From Shewanella aquimarina (GTDB lineage Bacteria; Pseudomonadota; Gammaproteobacteria; Enterobacterales; Shewanellaceae): 64,000 nucleotides of DNA. Shown here in pieces: positions 58,054-64,000 of this stretch (position 1 is its first letter; each line of letters opens with the position of its first letter). A program made the position numbers and the translations under genes. The stretch spans positions 224,261 to 288,260 of the forward strand of contig NZ_JAKIKY010000004.1 in assembly GCF_023349185.1 (NCBI RefSeq), read 5' to 3'. A model generated the notes under the pieces. The model worked only from the letters and a program-made list of their open reading frames with translations, made no database searches and was not told where the DNA came from.

Positions 58054-59772
58054 ATGTCTGAACAAAACCGCCAGGAGGTACTGGCGATGACGGGAGCATC
58101 CGAGCAGGAGGCGGGCTTGATGGAGCGGATCAAGTCGGTACGATTTCAACTAAGACTCAACGTGTTTCTGATCATCTTTGCCTTTATCTTCCTCGGCTAC
58201 AAGGGGATCACTGGCATGCTGGATGCGGGAGATGCCATAGGTGAACTCTACGGACAGGGGATGCAGCATAGCATCAGGGCCGGTAAGGTGCTCAACGAGC
58301 TCGAAAAAGCCAGAAGCGGCCTCTTGCTCGGGTTTCAGCATGACCCCGCCAACGCCTTCGCCGATATGCACAATCATCCCTTGAGTTTCCACATCGATGC
58401 CAGTCGTGCCTCAATAAAGGCGCTGCATGAGATCATCGACAATCAGATCCTGGCATCAGACCTTGCCGATGATGAGCGTGCTCAGGTCGACCGTCTAGTG
58501 TCGCTGCTGGATAAGGTGACAGAGCAAGGCTTTAACCCTGCCATTGATGCCTTGAGTCAGGGGGAATACAAGCGCTCTAACCAGCTCTTGCTGGAGAAGA
58601 TCAACCCGCTGTTTAAGGATATTACCAGCCAGGCCCAGGCCTTCCTGGATATGCAGATAGGTGAGGCCAAGGAGAGCTATGAGGCCTCCCAGGAAACCGT
58701 CTCTCTCTATATCTGGCTGGTGGCCATCTTCTCCGGCGTCGCCATGCTTGGCATCAGTGTCAGCTCGGTATTTATCATTCGCCGGGTGAGCCTGTCAGTT
58801 GTGCAGCTCGAAGAGACGGCGGTGGATATTGCCGCGGGCGATCTCACCAAACGCATTCGTCTCGGCGGCCATGACGAGTTTGCCCATATCGCCGAGCATG
58901 TGAATCGCATCGCGGCGGATTTCCAGCAGGCGGTGACCAACACCCATGCGTCTACCTCACGCCTGGCCAGCGCGGCCGAAGAGAATGCAGTGGTGTCGAC
59001 CCAGACCCAGCGTAACGTGCTGGATCAACAGCAGCAGACCCAGCTGATTGCCACCGCCATTCATGAGTTTACCGCGACGGTGCGCGAGGTCGCCCAGAGC
59101 GCCGCGGCCGCGGCCAGTGCCTCAGAGGATGCCAACGGTGCCGCCCACGGTGCTCAGGATGTAGTGGATGAGAGTATCACCGTTATCCAGGCGCTGGCGC
59201 AGGAACTAAGCCGTGCCAGTGATGCGATGACCCTGCTGGCGCAGCACTCAAATGAGATAGGCACTGTGGTGGATGTGATCCAGGGGATCTCGGAGCAGAC
59301 TAACCTGCTGGCGCTCAACGCGGCCATCGAGGCGGCGCGGGCGGGCGAACAGGGCAGAGGCTTTGCGGTGGTGGCCGATGAGGTGCGCTCCTTGGCCAAA
59401 CGTACTCAGGATTCGACCGAGGAGATCCAGAAGACGATTCAACGCCTGCAGCAGGGGGCGCGAGACTCGATGCAGATGATGCAGAGCGGCACAGATCAGG
59501 TACAACTGAGCGTGGATAAATCCTTGATGGTGCGCGATGCCCTGCAGCAGATCTTAAACAGCATCGAGGAGATCAACGCGCTTAACGCGCAGATCGCCAC
59601 CGCCTCTGAGGAGCAGAGTTCGGTGACCGAGGAGATCAACATCAATATCACCAACATCAGCGAGATCTCTGATCAGACCGCCGAGGGCGCCAGACAGAGC
59701 AGCGATGCCACCGAAGATCTCGCCAGGCTGGCGGAGTCCATGGAGGCAGATATCGCCCACTATAAGGTGTAG
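58054..59772 (+). CDS. Methyl-accepting chemotaxis protein
   Basis: The 572-residue chemoreceptor has a 33-residue cytoplasmic N-terminus, TM1 (about 34-53), a helical periplasmic sensor of about 160 residues resembling four-helix bundle types, and TM2 (about 221-246). HAMP and the signalling bundle follow. The hairpin tip [20 protein letters not shown] and [20 protein letters not shown] are intact. No CheR-binding tail is present. Sensor specificity is unknown. AAGGAAG precedes the ATG. Its signalling half is very similar to the receptor at 7389, the sensor half is not. Confidence 0.93.
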   Translation: MSEQNRQEVLAMTGASEQEAGLMERIKSVRFQLRLNVFLIIFAFIFLGYKGITGMLDAGDAIGELYGQGMQHSIRAGKVLNELEKARSGLLLGFQHDPANAFADMHNHPLSFHIDASRASIKALHEIIDNQILASDLADDERAQVDRLVSLLDKVTEQGFNPAIDALSQGEYKRSNQLLLEKINPLFKDITSQAQAFLDMQIGEAKESYEASQETVSLYIWLVAIFSGVAMLGISVSSVFIIRRVSLSVVQLEETAVDIAAGDLTKRIRLGGHDEFAHIAEHVNRIAADFQQAVTNTHASTSRLASAAEENAVVSTQTQRNVLDQQQQTQLIATAIHEFTATVREVAQSAAAAASASEDANGAAHGAQDVVDESITVIQALAQELSRASDAMTLLAQHSNEIGTVVDVIQGISEQTNLLALNAAIEAARAGEQGRGFAVVADEVRSLAKRTQDSTEEIQKTIQRLQQGARDSMQMMQSGTDQVQLSVDKSLMVRDALQQILNSIEEINALNAQIATASEEQSSVTEEININITNISEISDQTAEGARQSSDATEDLARLAESMEADIAHYKV

Positions 59773-59797
59773 TCCCAGCCTAATAAAATGAGGCAAT

Positions 59798-59826
59798 AAA
59801 AAAGGCAGTCGATTGACTGCCTTTTT
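59798..59826. terminator. Bidirectional terminator between chemoreceptor and valS
   Basis: AAAAGGCAGTC (to 59810) pairs with GACTGCCTTTT (from 59815) around GATT, with A and T runs on both sides. Confidence 0.9.
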
Positions 59827-59845
59827 CATTTTTCTAGATAAGCAC

Positions 59846-59898
59846 TTACGCTTCTAGCTTAGCCTTCTAGCTTAGCCTTCTAGCTTAGCCTTCTAGCT

Positions 59899-59911
<13 letters not shown>
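59846..59911. repeat. 13-bp tandem repeat copied from the end of valS
   Basis: On the plus strand TTAGCCTTCTAGC occurs three times exactly (59859-59871, 59872-59884, 59885-59897), with a degenerate copy at 59846-59858. One more copy with a single base change (TTAGCCTTCCAGC, 59899-59911) is the last codons and stop of valS. Confidence 0.95.
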
Positions 59912-62778
<2,867 letters not shown>

Positions 62779-62798
62779 AGGAGCGTGTGCTTCTCAAA

Positions 62799-63263
62799 CT
62801 AATTAATTGGTTGTTGGGTCGTCAGGGGGATCCCTAACTCGCGATACTGGCGATAGCGATCGCGCGCGGTCGCTTTCATAGCAGCATCGTTGGCAACGAA
62901 GTCGATAATCTGGCCAAAGTTTACCGCAAATTGCGGCGCTTGGTCTGCAAGATTAATCAGAAGATGACGATTTTTATTGGGGCCCAGTTTATCAAAGCCT
63001 ATCTCTACTGGCGCACCACCCGTTGGCCCTTCACCTTTGAGGTTGTGGGGCACAAATGCTGTGGGTTCAAATTGCCATAATATTTCGTCAATCTCATAGG
63101 CCTGCTGTTGATCATTACAGTGGATATAGACCAGTTGTTGATCGCGATATGCCTGCTCGGCGAGCCGACAGGCAAACAGATAGACATTCTCTCGCTCTGC
63201 CTTTGCAACATCGGTTGCGGCAGAAGCTGCTTGTGGCATCAAATAAAACAAGGCGTTAGGCAT
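62799..63263 (-). CDS. holC: DNA polymerase III chi subunit
   Basis: The 154-residue protein has the HolC pattern: MPNALFYLMPQA, ACRLAEQAYRDQQLVYIHCNDQQQAYEIDEILWQF and FVPHNL. Chi links the clamp loader, through psi, to single-strand binding protein. It ends 20 bases before valS, as in most gammaproteobacteria. The usual upstream pepA is not within the window. Confidence 0.93.
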   Translation of the reverse strand: MPNALFYLMPQAASAATDVAKAERENVYLFACRLAEQAYRDQQLVYIHCNDQQQAYEIDEILWQFEPTAFVPHNLKGEGPTGGAPVEIGFDKLGPNKNRHLLINLADQAPQFAVNFGQIIDFVANDAAMKATARDRYRQYRELGIPLTTQQPIN

Positions 63264-64000
63264 TATCTGGCTCTATGTTGCTCGAGTATGGCTAGGCGTT
63301 GACGAAAGAGAGAATTCTACACCTAAAAGGGGGCGTTAAACCAGAGGGGGAGGGGATTTGTCGAATAACAAATTGGGTAATATTTTTTGGTTGTAGCGTT
63401 TGGCTGAATTGTCATTGATTTGGTGTGTTTGAAGCTTTAACCCTCATTGTTATGAATAGCCTGCGGCTCGCTTATGTGCAGATACGGCTTCGGGACGCTT
63501 TGCGCCATCCATGGCCGCTTAACGAAAACATCCATGTTTTCGATATCCTCAGCCATATCTACACTGGGTTATTATCTCTCTTCGATTTCCCCGCGTTTGG
63601 TAAGCATAGGTATTTGAGTTGTGATAGAGTCAAGCTTGCTGAAGACCAATGCTTTATAGTTTTTAATTGCTTGGCGGCAGGTGCAGTGTATGGATGCACC
63701 AGTTTTTTTGGATATTTCCGGATTAGAACTTTAGCTCTCTATATTAGCTAGGGTTAATATTTCTATGTGCTAACGCAGCATTAAGGTGAGAGCAACGCAA
63801 TATCGAAGCCCCTGCATACCACCTTAAACACTAAACTAAACGCAACGCATAGTAAAAATGCCACACGTTGCGAATCAATCTTAAACAGATTGTATGGTTA
63901 ATCCTGTTCCATTTTAGGGTAAATTGGAGGCCCACCCTCAATGGCCGTTGAGGGTCTTTATGCAGTAGCTCGATTGAATGGCGGCTCCTCTTACGAGAGA
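63264..64000. other. Gene-free stretch upstream of holC, rich in inverted repeats
   Basis: No gene is recognised in these 737 bases. Inverted repeats seen are GCCAT-CC-ATGGC (63504-63515), CGAAAACAT-CC-ATGTTTTCG (63523-63542), TTAAGGTG with CACCTTAA (63781-63827), CGCAACG with CGTTGCG (63841-63872) and ACCCTCAA with TTGAGGGT (63934-63955). The holC promoter should be at the left end. Confidence 0.6.
63504..63542. repeat. Twin hairpins with a shared CATCCATG core
   Basis: Two neighbouring palindromes, with 5-bp and 9-bp stems, both have CC at the centre and CATCCATG as core. They are eight bases apart. They look like a dispersed intergenic palindromic element, but copy number cannot be judged from one window. 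Confidence 0.55.

Noticed and set aside
63425..63751. 108-residue open frame in the holC upstream region
   Set aside because: It starts at a TTG or similar codon without a ribosome site, spans two hairpins and resembles no family. It is best seen as chance.

Overview
The window is chromosomal DNA from a gammaproteobacterium, almost certainly a marine Shewanella. Supporting signs are a decaheme lipoprotein cytochrome of the OmcA/MtrC family, the small DUF3718 and DUF3019 proteins typical of that lineage, a RstAB-type system joined to a MipA porin gene, and conserved gammaproteobacterial orders (argR/mdh, ispB/rplU-rpmA-obgE, lptD-surA-pdxA-rsmA-apaG-apaH, holC-valS). The genus comes from gene content read by eye, not from a database search. 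About 58 protein genes are supported. I see no rRNA, tRNA, CRISPR array, IS element or prophage.

Layout. Bases 1-7250 hold housekeeping genes: argR (cut by the window edge) divergent from mdh, ispB divergent from rplU-rpmA-obgE, a split YjjP/YjjB exporter, folA and a DUF3718 protein. Bases 7389-16370 are on the minus strand: a chemoreceptor with its own flagellar-type (sigma28) promoter, then the outer-membrane biogenesis and repair operon lptD-surA-pdxA-rsmA-apaG-apaH. Bases 16533-22000 carry amgK-murU (cell-wall recycling), djlA, an outer-membrane barrel, a 2-hydroxyacid dehydrogenase and purT. Bases 22200-30000 carry a yiaW-yiaV efflux pair, a Ycf46-like AAA+ ATPase, a DUF4136 lipoprotein, a DUF1289 protein and the operon mipA-DUF3019-rstA-rstB.

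Bases 30009-35640 form the most unusual metabolic block: a LysR regulator divergent from a glutaryl-CoA-type acyl-CoA dehydrogenase, a fused alpha/beta 2-oxoacid dehydrogenase E1, and a stand-alone acyltransferase. No E2, E3 or acyl carrier protein gene is nearby. After a GNAT gene and a 13-bp tandem repeat come satP (acetate uptake) and a three-gene phosphorelay (hybrid kinase, HPt, response regulator) with no DNA-binding output. Bases 41816-47040 hold small envelope and unknown genes, a flavin reductase divergent from a cysteine-rich regulator, and rsuA. Bases 47181-54377 hold a LysR regulator, the decaheme cytochrome with a collagen-like neck, an EIIC-EAL fusion and a POT-type peptide transporter. 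The end carries a large ImpA-type lipoprotein metalloprotease, a second chemoreceptor, valS, holC and 737 bases without a gene but rich in inverted repeats.

A recurring theme is short tandem duplication of 13-15 bp units, plus one of 24 bp, at or near gene ends (36277-36360, 44860-44915, 59846-59911), once inside a coding region (43793-43864), and weakly at 57983-58010. The unit just after valS is a copy of the last codons of valS itself.
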